DNA from: Photobacterium halotolerans DSM 18316 | Lineage (GTDB): Bacteria; Pseudomonadota; Gammaproteobacteria; Enterobacterales; Vibrionaceae | Length of the DNA stretch: 64,000 nucleotides | Assembly (NCBI RefSeq): GCF_000425165.1 | Contig: NZ_KE384320.1 | Coordinates: forward strand, 156,709-220,708 | Direction: 5' to 3' | Part shown: piece by piece, positions 39,162-48,347 of the stretch | Layout of the letters: every line of letters starts with the position of its first letter | Numbering within the stretch: position 1 is the first letter of the stretch | Notes under the pieces: model-generated | The model's input: only the letters and a program-made list of their open reading frames with translations | Told to the model about the DNA's origin: nothing | Database searches by the model: none | Made by a program: the position numbers and the translations under genes

Positions 39162-40225
39162 TATGCGGTTACTCCCAAACGTTCCATACTGTACGACCCA
39201 TCCAAAACACGTTGCCACCAGGTTTTGTTATTCAGGTACCACTCCAAAGTTTTACGCAAACCCGTTTCAAAGGTTTCTTCTGGCGTCCAACCCAGTTCAC
39301 GCTCTATCTTGCTGGCATCAATCGCATAGCGAACATCGTGTCCGGGACGATCAGCCACATAGGTGATCAGGGACTCATAAGACTCTACCCCAACTGGCTT
39401 CTCTGGAACCAGTTCTTCAAGAAGCGCACAAAGGGTCTTCACTACTTCGATGTTGGCTTTCTCGTTATGGCCGCCAATGTTGTAGGTTTCGCCCACCTCA
39501 CCTTGGGTCAACACTGTGTATAGTGCACGGGCATGATCTTCTACATATAGCCAGTCACGAATCTGCATGCCATCACCGTAAACAGGCAAAGCCTTACCGT
39601 CTAATGCATTCAGAATTATCAGAGGGATCAGTTTTTCAGGAAAGTGGTACGGACCATAATTATTAGAACAATTGGTAACAATAGTCGGGAAACCATAGGT
39701 CCGCCGCCAGGCTCGAACCAGATGATCGCTTGATGCCTTAGATGCAGAATACGGACTGCTTGGTTTGTAAGACGTGGTTTCAGTGAACAGATCGGTTGTA
39801 CCTTCCAGATCGCCATACACTTCATCGGTCGAAATATGGTGGAAACGAAAAACAGTTTTACGTGCTTCGCCCAACTGATTCCAATAAGCGCGTGACACTT
39901 CCAACAAGTTATAGGTGCCCATAATATTGGTTTCAATAAACGCGGCTGGGCCATCAATGGAGCGATCAACATGGCTCTCTGCTGCCAAGTGCATCACCAA
40001 ATCTGGTTGGTGTTTTACAAACACATTTTCCAGAGCCGCTTTATCACAAATATCGACTTGCTCGAAGCTATAACGCTCATTATCAGACACCTCGCTTAGT
40101 GATTCCAGATTACCTGCATAAGTCAGTTTGTCAATATTAATAACACTATCATCAGTATTGTTAATAATATATCGAACAACCGCAGAGCCAATGAAACCAG
40201 CACCACCTGTTACTAAAACTTTCAC
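39161..40225 (-). CDS. rffG: rffG (rmlB), dTDP-glucose 4,6-dehydratase
   Basis: Converts dTDP-glucose to dTDP-4-keto-6-deoxyglucose. Extended SDR: NAD motif [31 protein letters not shown], catalytic [12 protein letters not shown], the [15 protein letters not shown]yr-x3-Lys motif (about residues 165-180), and [19 protein letters not shown] choose GTG 40225, which overlaps the wecC stop as GTGA and follows AAAGG by nine bases; TTG 40231 is a worse start. Base composition is visibly GC-richer than wecC and rffH on both sides (28 of 60 G+C in the line from 39781, against 19 of 60 at 40561 and 17 of 60 at 38641), suggesting a separate history. Confidence 0.95.
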   Translation of the reverse strand: MKVLVTGGAGFIGSAVVRYIINNTDDSVINIDKLTYAGNLESLSEVSDNERYSFEQVDICDKAALENVFVKHQPDLVMHLAAESHVDRSIDGPAAFIETNIMGTYNLLEVSRAYWNQLGEARKTVFRFHHISTDEVYGDLEGTTDLFTETTSYKPSSPYSASKASSDHLVRAWRRTYGFPTIVTNCSNNYGPYHFPEKLIPLIILNALDGKALPVYGDGMQIRDWLYVEDHARALYTVLTQGEVGETYNIGGHNEKANIEVVKTLCALLEELVPEKPVGVESYESLITYVADRPGHDVRYAIDASKIERELGWTPEETFETGLRKTLEWYLNNKTWWQRVLDGSYSMERLGVTA

Positions 40226-41487
40226 TTCCAAATACCTTTTGTATCTATAATATTTGATGTTGGTTTAATTTTATAAAATTCTTTATGATCGACCAATAAA
40301 ACATTTATATCTGCTTCATTTAAAGCAGCATTGATTTCTTTTAGCTCAAATGAAGTGATTTTTTCTGGCAATTGATAAATATTGGGTTCCACTGCAATCA
40401 CTAATCCAGAGTGCATTTTGGCAATATCTTTTGTAATTTCTAGGGCAGGACTTTCGCGTAGGTCATCAATATTTGGCTTAAAAGCTAAACCATAACATGC
40501 AATAGTGATATCTTTTACCGTTTTATTTGGATTTTTCTGTAAAAAATCTAAAATTGCCAATTTTACTTTATCAACAACCCAATCAGGCTTACTATCATTG
40601 ACTAATCTAGCTGTATGAATGATTTTTGCTTCATTTGGTGTTTTCGAAACAATGAACCATGGGTCGACAGCAATACAATGCCCTCCAACACCAGGTCCTG
40701 GCTGAAGGATATTTACACGAGGATGTCTATTGGCAAGTGTAATTAACTCCCAAACATCAATATCCAATTTATCACAAATGATTGACAGCTCATTTGCGAA
40801 TGCAATTTGAACATCACGAGAGCTATTCTCAGTTAATTTTGCCATTTCAGCTGTTCGAGCGTTTGTAACAACACACTCACCTTCGACAAAGGTATGATAA
40901 AGCTCAACAGCGCGCTCAGAGCAACGAGCACTCATACCACCGATAACACGATCATTTTCAACCAATTCACGAACAACATGGCCAGGTAATACGCGTTCCG
41001 GACAGTGAGCAACATTAACATCTGCATTTTCTCCTGCTGTTTGCGGAAAGCTCAAATCTGGACGAGCCATCGCTAACCATTCTGCCATTTGTTCAGTTGC
41101 GCCAACGGGTGATGTAGATTCCAATATAACTAAGTCACCCTTTTTTAGCACAGGTGCTATTGCCTGACTTGCTGCCTTGATATAAGCCAAATCTGGCTCA
41201 GGAATATCACCATTGGTATTTTTCTTAAATGGCGTTGGCACTGCAATGAGGAAAGCATCTGCTGGTTCAGGTGTTGTCGTTGCTTTTAAATAGCCTTCAG
41301 TAACCGCTGCATGAACAATCATGTCCAGTTCAGGTTCCACAATATGAATTTTACCTTGGTTAATCGTATCTACAGCTGACTGATTGACATCAACACCAAT
41401 CACGTTTTTCTTTCGGGAGGCAAACATTGCTGCTGTGGGTAAACCAATATAACCAAGACCAATTACCGATACTGTTTCAAATGACAT
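40222..41487 (-). CDS. wecC: wecC, UDP-N-acetyl-D-mannosamine dehydrogenase
   Basis: WecC oxidises UDP-ManNAc to UDP-ManNAcA with two NAD, giving the donor for WecG. It is a UDP-sugar dehydrogenase: [20 protein letters not shown] at the N-terminus, [41 protein letters not shown], the catalytic-cysteine motif [17 protein letters not shown] (about residues 252-268) and [21 protein letters not shown]. 421 residues, full length. It starts 10 bases after wecB and overlaps rffG by four bases. Confidence 0.95.
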   Translation of the reverse strand: MSFETVSVIGLGYIGLPTAAMFASRKKNVIGVDVNQSAVDTINQGKIHIVEPELDMIVHAAVTEGYLKATTTPEPADAFLIAVPTPFKKNTNGDIPEPDLAYIKAASQAIAPVLKKGDLVILESTSPVGATEQMAEWLAMARPDLSFPQTAGENADVNVAHCPERVLPGHVVRELVENDRVIGGMSARCSERAVELYHTFVEGECVVTNARTAEMAKLTENSSRDVQIAFANELSIICDKLDIDVWELITLANRHPRVNILQPGPGVGGHCIAVDPWFIVSKTPNEAKIIHTARLVNDSKPDWVVDKVKLAILDFLQKNPNKTVKDITIACYGLAFKPNIDDLRESPALEITKDIAKMHSGLVIAVEPNIYQLPEKITSFELKEINAALNEADINVLLVDHKEFYKIKPTSNIIDTKGIWK

Positions 41488-41497
41488 TTAATTACCT

Positions 41498-42619
41498 TTA
41501 CACCAAAATATTTAAAATTCGCTCACAAGCTTTTCCATCGCCATACGGGTTGTGGGCGAAGCTCATTTTTTGATACTGCTCTTTCTCTGTTAATAATTCA
41601 TTTAAGCTATTAACAATGACATCTACATCAGTACCAACCAACTTTACCGTGCCTGCAGAAACGGCTTCTGGGCGCTCAGTTGTATCTCGCATAACAAGAA
41701 CAGGTTTACCCAAAGAAGGTGCTTCTTCTTGTATACCACCAGAATCCGTCAAAATAATGTGCGCTCGGCTCATCAAATAGATAAAGGGTAAATATTGTTG
41801 TGGCTCGATTAAATGTACGTTATTTACCCCTGCTAAAATACGATTAACAGGCTCACGTACATTTGGATTTAAATGAACTGGATATAGAACTTGAACATTA
41901 TCATGCTGCTTAGCAATTTCTACAAGCGCCTGACAAATTCGCTCAAACCCCCCACCAAAACTTTCTCTGCGATGACCGGTTACAAGAATTAATTTTTTAT
42001 TTTCATCTAATTCAGGAAAGTTTGATGCCAGAGTTGCTTTTAAATCTTCATCCGCATCAATTTTATTTTTCACCATCAATAAGGCATCAATGACAGTGTT
42101 TCCAGTGACATAAATGTCAGACGAGCAGAAGTTCTCTTTCAGTAGATTTTCTTTAGATGTATCAGTTGGTGCAAAGTGGTACTTTGTCAACGCGCCTGTT
42201 AATTTACGATTTGCTTCTTCAGGCCAGGGTGAATAAATATTTCCGGTTCTCAGACCTGCTTCAACATGTCCAACCGGGATTTGCTCATAATAAGCAGCTA
42301 GACTTGCAGCAAATGTGGTTGCTGTGTCGCCATGAACCAGAACAACATCAGGCTTGAACTCTTGCAGTACAGCCTTTAATTCAAGAAGTATTCTTGCGGT
42401 AACATCATTCAACGTCTGGCCGGCTTTCATTAAGTTCAAATCATAGTCTGGAGTTATATCGAATAATTCCAGAACCTGATCCAGCATCTCTCTGTGCTGA
42501 GCAGTCACACAGACTTTGGCCTCAAAGCGATCATCATCATTCAATGCATGAACCAATGGCGCCATTTTTATCGCTTCTGGACGTGTGCCAAAAACCGTCA
42601 GTACTTTTTTCTTAGACAT
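41498..42619 (-). CDS. wecB: wecB, UDP-GlcNAc 2-epimerase (non-hydrolysing)
   Basis: WecB interconverts UDP-GlcNAc and UDP-ManNAc. The start [22 protein letters not shown] and the segments [71 protein letters not shown] and [21 protein letters not shown] are those of non-hydrolysing 2-epimerases, including the conserved acidic and His residues. 373 residues, full length. It follows wzc by 18 bases, linking the capsule exporter and sugar-nucleotide parts in one transcript. Confidence 0.95.
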   Translation of the reverse strand: MSKKKVLTVFGTRPEAIKMAPLVHALNDDDRFEAKVCVTAQHREMLDQVLELFDITPDYDLNLMKAGQTLNDVTARILLELKAVLQEFKPDVVLVHGDTATTFAASLAAYYEQIPVGHVEAGLRTGNIYSPWPEEANRKLTGALTKYHFAPTDTSKENLLKENFCSSDIYVTGNTVIDALLMVKNKIDADEDLKATLASNFPELDENKKLILVTGHRRESFGGGFERICQALVEIAKQHDNVQVLYPVHLNPNVREPVNRILAGVNNVHLIEPQQYLPFIYLMSRAHIILTDSGGIQEEAPSLGKPVLVMRDTTERPEAVSAGTVKLVGTDVDVIVNSLNELLTEKEQYQKMSFAHNPYGDGKACERILNILV

Positions 42620-42637
42620 AAAATTATATAAACCCGA

Positions 42638-44797
42638 TTATTTCGACTCATAACTGTAGTTGTAGTAGCCACCGCTATAATGTGAACTTGCAGTTCGCAG
42701 CACCGCATTAAGAATAAAACCTTTCACTTCAATGCCATTTTGCTCAAAGCGTTGCTTGGTCACTTCAATCTCTTTCACCGCGTTCTGGCCAAAGCGGCCC
42801 ACCAGCAAGGTGGTGCCGGCATGGGCACCCACGATAGCCGGATCGGTCACTGCCAAAATCGGTGGAGTATCCACCACCACTATGTCGTAATTATCCGATG
42901 CCCAATCCAGCAACCTTTTAAACCTTGGGTGCATCAAAAGTTCAGACGGGTTAGGCGGCACTTCGCCGCGGCCGATAAAATCCAGATTGTCCACGCCAGG
43001 CTGTTTGATAATCTCTTCTATAGCCGCTTTATCAACCAGATAGCTCGACAGGCCCGGCGTATGAGTGACTGCCATGTTCTTTTCCAGCCGGCCTTTACGC
43101 ATATCGGCATCAATCAGCAACACGCGCTGGCCGGTTTTGGCTATTACTGCTGCCATGTTGGACGACACAAACGATTTACCAATACCGGGGCTGGGGCCGG
43201 AGATCATCAGGATATTGTTTTTGGCTTCCATCATGGCAAAGTGCAGGCTGGTGCGCAGGCTGCGCAGCGCTTCAATCGACAGGTCTGCCGGGTTCGCCAC
43301 CGCCAGTAAGCTCTCTTCCACCGTGAGCTGCCGCTTGGTTTTTTGTTTCTTTTCCATATCACTCTGCCAGTCCGACAGTGGGATGCTGGCATAAACAGGC
43401 AAACCAATGGCTTCAATTTCATCCGGGTTTTCCACCCCACGGTGGAAAGCAGCGCGGATCAAAACCAGTGTCACCGCCAGCATACCGCCCAGCAAGGTCG
43501 CTAACACCACGATTAAGGCTTTCTTTGGCTTAATCGCGTTTGTATAGGACTGGGCGACATCCAGAATACGGACATTACCGACCGTACTGGCTTTGAGAAT
43601 ATTGAGTTCCTGCACTTTGTTAAGCAGCTGAACGTAGATTTGCTGGTTGACTTCCACATCCCGGGTTAAGCGCAGTACTTCACGTTGGGTCTTGGGCAGC
43701 TTTTGCACCTGACGGTTGAGTTTCTCACGCTCACCCAGCAAGGTTTTACGCTTATCCATCAGCGCAATATAAGCCGGGTGCTCTTTGGTGAAGCGCTGGG
43801 AAATTTCACTTTCTTTAAAGGTCAGCTCATTGAGCTGGGATTCCAGCGTGACCATCACATCCAGGGTAGTTTTGGCTTCCAGTCCCAGATCAATCGAATC
43901 GTTGGCCTGGCGAAACCGGTTCAGCTCGTCTTCTGCTTTGGTCAGGTGCTCTTTCACATCCGGCAGGTGACCACGCAAAAACTCCAGGCTCTTTTCCGCT
44001 TCGGCCGAATTACGGGCTACGTTCTGCAAAAAATAGTTCTGGCTGATGTCATTCAAAATCGCGGCATTCTGCGCTTTGTCTGCCCCCGTGAACGACAGCT
44101 GCAAAATACCGGTTTGCTTACCGCGCTCCGAGACTGACAGGCTCTGCTGTAGCCACTGAATGGTATCTAAACGGGAACGTTTGCTGATACTGAACTCTGT
44201 CCCTGCCTGTTCGCTAATCAGTGCCGAGACAAACAGCTGATACTCACCGGATGTTGCCAGCTCGCCGACTTTCCCTGACAACACTTTCTGCTCTTCACTG
44301 TCGAACAGGATATAAGTTCCGCTGTCCGGGTCATCCACCACCAGGGTATACACCGGTTCTTCTGTATCCTGAGGAATGTCAAATCGGCTGATCGCAATAC
44401 TGTCTTTATTACCGGACAAACGATTTAAGCCCCTACCAATCAAAGGTAAAGCAGCAGGTTCTGCCAGTGTGGTCAGGTTGAGTTTGTCCACGGTTTTGCC
44501 AAGGATCATACGCGAGCGGATAATCTCAATTTCGGTATTCGAAGAGGATTCACCCGAAAACAAATCGCCCATCTCCCCCAGGCCAGACAGGCCATTGCTT
44601 TTTTCTTCAACCTGAAGCAGGGCATCGGCTTTATAGATGGGTGTCGCTAACAGTGCATAAGCAATGCCGGCAACCGCAAAGGCGAACGTAATGGCGATAA
44701 TGGTCCAGCGCCTGTCCAGCAAAATGCCAAACAACTTGCCCAGATCAATCTCGTCGGAGTCGGTTTGTTTCACCGACACTTGTTGCGAAACAGTCAT
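42638..44797 (-). CDS. wzc: wzc, capsule/exopolysaccharide tyrosine autokinase
   Basis: Wzc is a polysaccharide co-polymerase class 2a: an inner-membrane protein whose cytoplasmic BY-kinase domain cycles phosphorylation to control polymer length and export with Wza. Two membrane segments (about residues 32-52 and 425-447, ALIVVLATLLGGMLAVTLVLI) flank a coiled-coil periplasmic domain. The kinase has Walker A SGPSPGIGKSFVSSN (about 533-547), Walker A' VLLIDADMRKG and Walker B VVVDTPPI. The C-terminus is a tyrosine cluster (HYSGGYYNYSYESK) with six Tyr. 719 residues, complete. Partner phosphatase wzb and channel wza are just upstream. Confidence 0.95.
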   Translation of the reverse strand: MTVSQQVSVKQTDSDEIDLGKLFGILLDRRWTIIAITFAFAVAGIAYALLATPIYKADALLQVEEKSNGLSGLGEMGDLFSGESSSNTEIEIIRSRMILGKTVDKLNLTTLAEPAALPLIGRGLNRLSGNKDSIAISRFDIPQDTEEPVYTLVVDDPDSGTYILFDSEEQKVLSGKVGELATSGEYQLFVSALISEQAGTEFSISKRSRLDTIQWLQQSLSVSERGKQTGILQLSFTGADKAQNAAILNDISQNYFLQNVARNSAEAEKSLEFLRGHLPDVKEHLTKAEDELNRFRQANDSIDLGLEAKTTLDVMVTLESQLNELTFKESEISQRFTKEHPAYIALMDKRKTLLGEREKLNRQVQKLPKTQREVLRLTRDVEVNQQIYVQLLNKVQELNILKASTVGNVRILDVAQSYTNAIKPKKALIVVLATLLGGMLAVTLVLIRAAFHRGVENPDEIEAIGLPVYASIPLSDWQSDMEKKQKTKRQLTVEESLLAVANPADLSIEALRSLRTSLHFAMMEAKNNILMISGPSPGIGKSFVSSNMAAVIAKTGQRVLLIDADMRKGRLEKNMAVTHTPGLSSYLVDKAAIEEIIKQPGVDNLDFIGRGEVPPNPSELLMHPRFKRLLDWASDNYDIVVVDTPPILAVTDPAIVGAHAGTTLLVGRFGQNAVKEIEVTKQRFEQNGIEVKGFILNAVLRTASSHYSGGYYNYSYESK

Positions 44798-44960
44798 AGT
44801 GTCTATCTACTCAGGCTACTCATGATGGTGGATGTCAGGGTGGATGTCATGATGATCGTCCCAGTCTGAAACACTGCCGCTCAGGGGTAGGACCGACAGT
44901 TATTGATCACTCACTAAGCATCACTCTGTAAGCATCAGTCAGTAAAGACGATGCCAGGTG

Positions 44961-45401
44961 TTACAGCTTTTGCGCCCAGGCACGGGCGGCTTTGTCGATC
45001 AGCAGATAGGCATGTTCGTACGCTTCCCGGCTCAGGCGGTAGGGGTCCGGAATGTCCTGCTGACCAATCCATTGCCCAAACAGCATGGTTTTGCCTCTGG
45101 CTTCAGGCACGATAGACGCCACGGCATCCAGATGGTTTTTTTCCATCACCAGAATCAAATCAACATCACGGCACATCGCTGAAGTCAGCTGCTGAGCCTG
45201 ATGCCCGTCAAGGGACACCCCATTTTCAGCGGCAATCTCGCTGGCTGTGCGATCTGCAGGTTTTCCCTGCAGATTACTTTTCTCTGTGCCTAACCCTGCC
45301 GACTGAATATTTTTCGCCGGCAGCAATTGTTTCAGCAGCGCTTCCCCCGACGGAGAGCGGCAAATATTGCCGACGCACACCACAAGAATATTATTAAACA
45401 T
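44961..45401 (-). CDS. wzb: wzb, low-molecular-weight protein-tyrosine phosphatase
   Basis: Wzb dephosphorylates Wzc so that kinase cycling can continue. The 146-residue protein carries the LMW-PTP active-site loop CVGNICRSPSGEALL near the N-terminus (nucleophile Cys 9, Arg 15) and the general-acid motif DIPDPYRLSREAYEHA (about 115-130). It starts four bases after the wza stop. The 163 bases to wzc contain no gene that I can support. Confidence 0.94.
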   Translation of the reverse strand: MFNNILVVCVGNICRSPSGEALLKQLLPAKNIQSAGLGTEKSNLQGKPADRTASEIAAENGVSLDGHQAQQLTSAMCRDVDLILVMEKNHLDAVASIVPEARGKTMLFGQWIGQQDIPDPYRLSREAYEHAYLLIDKAARAWAQKL

Positions 45402-45405
45402 GGCC

Positions 45406-46611
45406 TTACCAATCCCTCACTCGCACTGCCCCTTCGGTCAGCTGATTAAACCCGGTAATGGTTGGCAGCAACTGGCGCACCACACGGTTCCAGCGCGCAA
45501 TCGGTGCCGAGGTGACATACACCACATCGTAGGGTTCCAGTTCAAACTCTGTCCCCAGTACCAGTGCCGCGGCATCTTTGATATTGAGCTGGTAAATATC
45601 GGCCAGTAGCGTGTTGTCTGCTGAAGCAGTATTCGTCTTGCTATCTTCAAGGCCTCTGTTATCTTCACGCCCTCTGCTAGCTTCGCGCACCTTGTTATTT
45701 TTGCGCACGTTGCGGATCACAAACACACCGGTCGCGTCCGCTTCCAGCTCGTTAATGCCCCCGACACTGCTCAGCGCCTCGGTCAGCGTCATGCCGGCCC
45801 GGTCAATTTTCAGCAACTGCGGGGCGTTCACTTCACCCATGACAAACACTTTCTGCGCATCGTTGCGCGGCACATGCACTATGTCGCCAGGGCGAAGCAG
45901 GCGGTTTTGCGTCAGATCACCACGCTGCATTAAGGCATACAGCGAAATATCCTGTTCGATACCATTGCGAGTCAGGGTCACGTTTCGCCAGTCGGCCTCT
46001 TTTGCCAGCCCCCCTGCTTTGTTAATAGCATCTAAGAGTGTCATCGGCACATTGGTGATCGCTTGCTGGCCCGGCGTGTTCACTTCCCCGGTTACATACG
46101 CTTTTTGCGAGCGGAAGGCCGCTACGTTGACATCCACTTGCGGGCTTTCAATATAAGCCGCCAGCCGACGAGAGATTTCATCGCGGATTTGCGTCACGGT
46201 TTTACCGCCGACCTGAACAATCCCGATATAGGGATAGAAGATGCTGCCATCGGCATGGACCCAGTTTCCAGACTCACTGGAACTGCGGTAGGAACCGGCA
46301 GGAATGGTCAGCTCAGGGTGATCCCAGATGGTAATATTCAGAATATCGCCGGGGCCAATATAGTACTCATAGCCCGTGAGTTCGGCATCTAACGCTGGAT
46401 TGGTTCTGGCTGTCACTTCTGGCCGTTTTGACTGGTAAATAACAGAGGGTGTCAACGGATAGACGTTCACCTGTTCAGACACATTGAACGCTTCGTTGTC
46501 TGCTTGCTGTTTATTGTCAGGTAACGACAGATGGGAACCGGGAACAACCGTACAACCTGCTAATAACAATGACGCCACAGCAGTAAAAAGGAGCTTCTTA
46601 GAGAAATCCAT
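45406..46611 (-). CDS. wza: wza, outer-membrane polysaccharide export lipoprotein
   Basis: Wza forms the octameric outer-membrane channel for group 1-type capsule. Lipoprotein signal [20 protein letters not shown] (lipobox LAGC), then [11 protein letters not shown], polysaccharide-export domain [46 protein letters not shown]-type repeats [32 protein letters not shown] and [14 protein letters not shown], and the amphipathic C-terminal barrel helix [17 protein letters not shown] ending in DW. 401 residues, slightly longer than E. coli Wza because of a charged insert around residues 308-326 built from an 18-base repeat. First gene of the operon; a JUMPstart element lies about 290 bases upstream. 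Confidence 0.95.
   Translation of the reverse strand: MDFSKKLLFTAVASLLLAGCTVVPGSHLSLPDNKQQADNEAFNVSEQVNVYPLTPSVIYQSKRPEVTARTNPALDAELTGYEYYIGPGDILNITIWDHPELTIPAGSYRSSSESGNWVHADGSIFYPYIGIVQVGGKTVTQIRDEISRRLAAYIESPQVDVNVAAFRSQKAYVTGEVNTPGQQAITNVPMTLLDAINKAGGLAKEADWRNVTLTRNGIEQDISLYALMQRGDLTQNRLLRPGDIVHVPRNDAQKVFVMGEVNAPQLLKIDRAGMTLTEALSSVGGINELEADATGVFVIRNVRKNNKVREASRGREDNRGLEDSKTNTASADNTLLADIYQLNIKDAAALVLGTEFELEPYDVVYVTSAPIARWNRVVRQLLPTITGFNQLTEGAVRVRDW
45634..45687 (-). repeat. three imperfect 18-base tandem repeats inside wza
   Basis: Units at 45634-45651, 45652-45669 and 45670-45687 encode [12 protein letters not shown] and LEDSKT. The unit is a multiple of three, so copy number could change without breaking the frame. 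No such segment is in E. coli Wza as I recall it. Confidence 0.75.
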
Positions 46612-46900
46612 ATCCAGTCAACGTTGATAAATAAGAAAAAATGGAATTTTGATCGAAAAACTCATCGCAATATGCAAATTGCAGTTGCCAATTGATAAGT
46701 CAGTCGCACATTATGCAAACAGCTGAATCACACCATAATGACAACAACTGTTATATTAGGTAAACCTGATGGAGTCATGGACCGACCCGGCACATAACAC
46801 AAGGATAAGAATTGAAAGCCAGTTATCGAAGAAACTGCGCTGAACCCGGTATTTCAGTTATTCCGCTAACCGGGAATAAACCAATACTTCTCCCTTTCAG

Positions 46901-46930
46901 GCACGCTACCGCCCTTAGGTTACAGCTCCC
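46901..46930 (-). promoter_or_regulatory. JUMPstart element with ops site (RfaH recruitment)
   Basis: On the minus strand the sequence GGGAGCTGTAACCTAAGGGC is followed directly by the ops core GGCGGTAGCGTG (complement of 46902-46913). Both match the JUMPstart consensus found in the leaders of long polysaccharide, LPS and hemolysin operons, where RfaH binds paused RNA polymerase and suppresses termination. It points toward wza, about 290 bases upstream of its start, and implies a promoter upstream of 46930. The wza-to-wecA operon is about 17 kb, the kind of length for which RfaH is needed. Confidence 0.9.
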
Positions 46931-47061
46931 AAACGCCTTCAATACATCCATGTTTTCTGCAAGGTGCAGGTTACCGCTTTCACATGACACTCGTGTCAGC
47001 CGCATGACATTTTATTAGCAAAATGTGATTTAGCTTACATTTGTCTTTGTTTTAACCAAAA

Positions 47062-47118
47062 CCTGTAAAAACGCCTGTATTACCCCATCGCAATCGCTGC
47101 AGAGCCTGTAAAAACGCC
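47062..47118. repeat. 14-base direct repeat upstream of the JUMPstart
   Basis: CCTGTAAAAACGCC occurs at 47062-47075 and again at 47105-47118, 43 bases apart. It lies where the wza operon promoter is expected, so a regulator-binding site is possible; no -35/-10 pair is convincing enough to call. Other parts of 46612-47290 show no gene. Confidence 0.55.
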
Positions 47119-47291
47119 CTGATTGACTGTCACTTTGGCTGCCGCATTCTACACAATCGCTCTTCACTGAGAAACCATTAAATGCAACAGGTCTCAAATT
47201 AGAGTAATTAGTCACCGCCAGGTTATTGTTCACAGGAAAATTCAATGTTCAATGCATTCAACAGAATGTTCACTGAGCCTCTTGTACTTAC

Positions 47292-47795
47292 CAGGGCAAG
47301 ATCGTGAACGTTTTTTGAATAGTTTCCGCAGGTTTTGACGTTTAGTAACGGATATGATCTTATAGCCTTCTTTTACAGGAATAAGCATGCATACTGACTA
47401 CTTTCATGAGCATTTTCAAACAATTACAGATCAACATCAGAGTACGAAGGTCACCCATACACTTTTCGAGGTATTGTACGGCTCCCTGTGTGCGGTCATT
47501 GCCGGTGCTGAAGGCTGGTTTGATATTCGAGAGTACATTCTTGGGCATCACGAGTGGTTTAAAAACAACGATTTGATTATCAATGGTGTTCCTGCTTATG
47601 ACACCATCACCCGCATTATTTCTATCATTGAACCCAACCAGTTCCATCATGAAAAGCATTGTAATAATTGAGAGTTATCGTATTGAAAATGGAAACTCAG
47701 AGCGCTTAGAGTACCGTTACTACATCAGCTCTAAGTTGCTAAGTGCGGAACAAATCAGGACAACGCCACTTATATTGTTAGTACAAATATTCTAA
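47292..47795 (+). pseudogene. decayed ISAs1-family transposase
   Basis: A frame at 47387-47671 encodes 94 residues whose core HTLFEVLYGSLCAVIAGAEG followed by WFDIREYI and NGVPAYDTITRIISIIEP is the N-terminal domain of ISAs1/H-repeat transposases. A second frame (about 47660-47780) gives ESYRIENGNSERLEYRYYIS, which matches the late, near-C-terminal part of the same family. The catalytic middle is missing and the frames differ, so an internal deletion has destroyed the gene. A possible left end begins CAGGGCAAG at 47292, like ISAs1 ends as I recall them; no right end was found. It sits between the divergent wza and yjb operons. Confidence 0.75.
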
Positions 47796-47953
47796 ATGAG
47801 TGTTTCGTTTTAAAAGTGCAGTAATCAGCAATCTTCACATTCTATACATTGCTATCCGTTATATATCGAAATATCATTGAAAAGCGCTTTGCGTTATCAA
47901 CAAGCCGCAATCTTTAGTATTTATCACTTAACACAAATCAATAAGGGAACAGG

Positions 47954-48241
47954 ATGAACAAAGTAATCGTTTCTCTGGCTGCATTGCTAATGGCCAGTTC
48001 AGCGTTTGCAGCAACCGGTACCGGTACTGCAGCAGCTACTACCTCTACTACCACCGCAACTACAGCTTCAACAGCTGCGGCAGGTACTGCAGCCGGTACT
48101 GCGGGTGCAACGGCTGCGGCTGTAGGCGGCATCACTGCCACTACCGTTGCTGTGGGTGCTGCCGTAGCAGTAACAGCAATCGCTGTTGTTGATGCCAACG
48201 ACAACGACACAGCGACCACAACGTCTGTAAATCAGGGCTAA
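47954..48241 (+). CDS. yjbE: yjbE, small secreted Ala/Thr-rich exopolysaccharide-operon protein
   Basis: A 95-residue protein with a clear signal peptide (MNKVIVSLAALLMASSAFAA), a low-complexity Ala/Thr/Gly stretch, a hydrophobic core GGITATTVAVGAAVAVTAIA and a polar tail ending VNQG. This matches YjbE of the yjbEFGH operon in layout and position. Function is unknown; the operon affects exopolysaccharide production in E. coli. AAGGGAACAGG lies just before the ATG. Read divergently from wza, it starts the yjbEFGH series; 106 bases separate it from yjbF, with a small hairpin at about 48270-48290 that could attenuate transcription. Confidence 0.85.
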   Translation: MNKVIVSLAALLMASSAFAATGTGTAAATTSTTTATTASTAAAGTAAGTAGATAAAVGGITATTVAVGAAVAVTAIAVVDANDNDTATTTSVNQG

Positions 48242-48347
48242 GCAAACTCGCTTTGCTGCTCTGATTCGATAACCGCACATCTGTGCGGTTATTTTTATTT
48301 CAGTCATCGACCTGTGACTCCTATTGATCTGTGACTTCCATTGACCT

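Noticed and set aside
38295..40225. rffH-rffG as the start of a dTDP-rhamnose pathway
   Set aside because: No rmlC or rmlD in the window, and wecE and wecD directly follow, which leads to Fuc4NAc.
46812..47018. Open frames of 60-68 codons on both strands over the JUMPstart
   Set aside because: They cross the ops element and have no ribosome-binding site or protein character.
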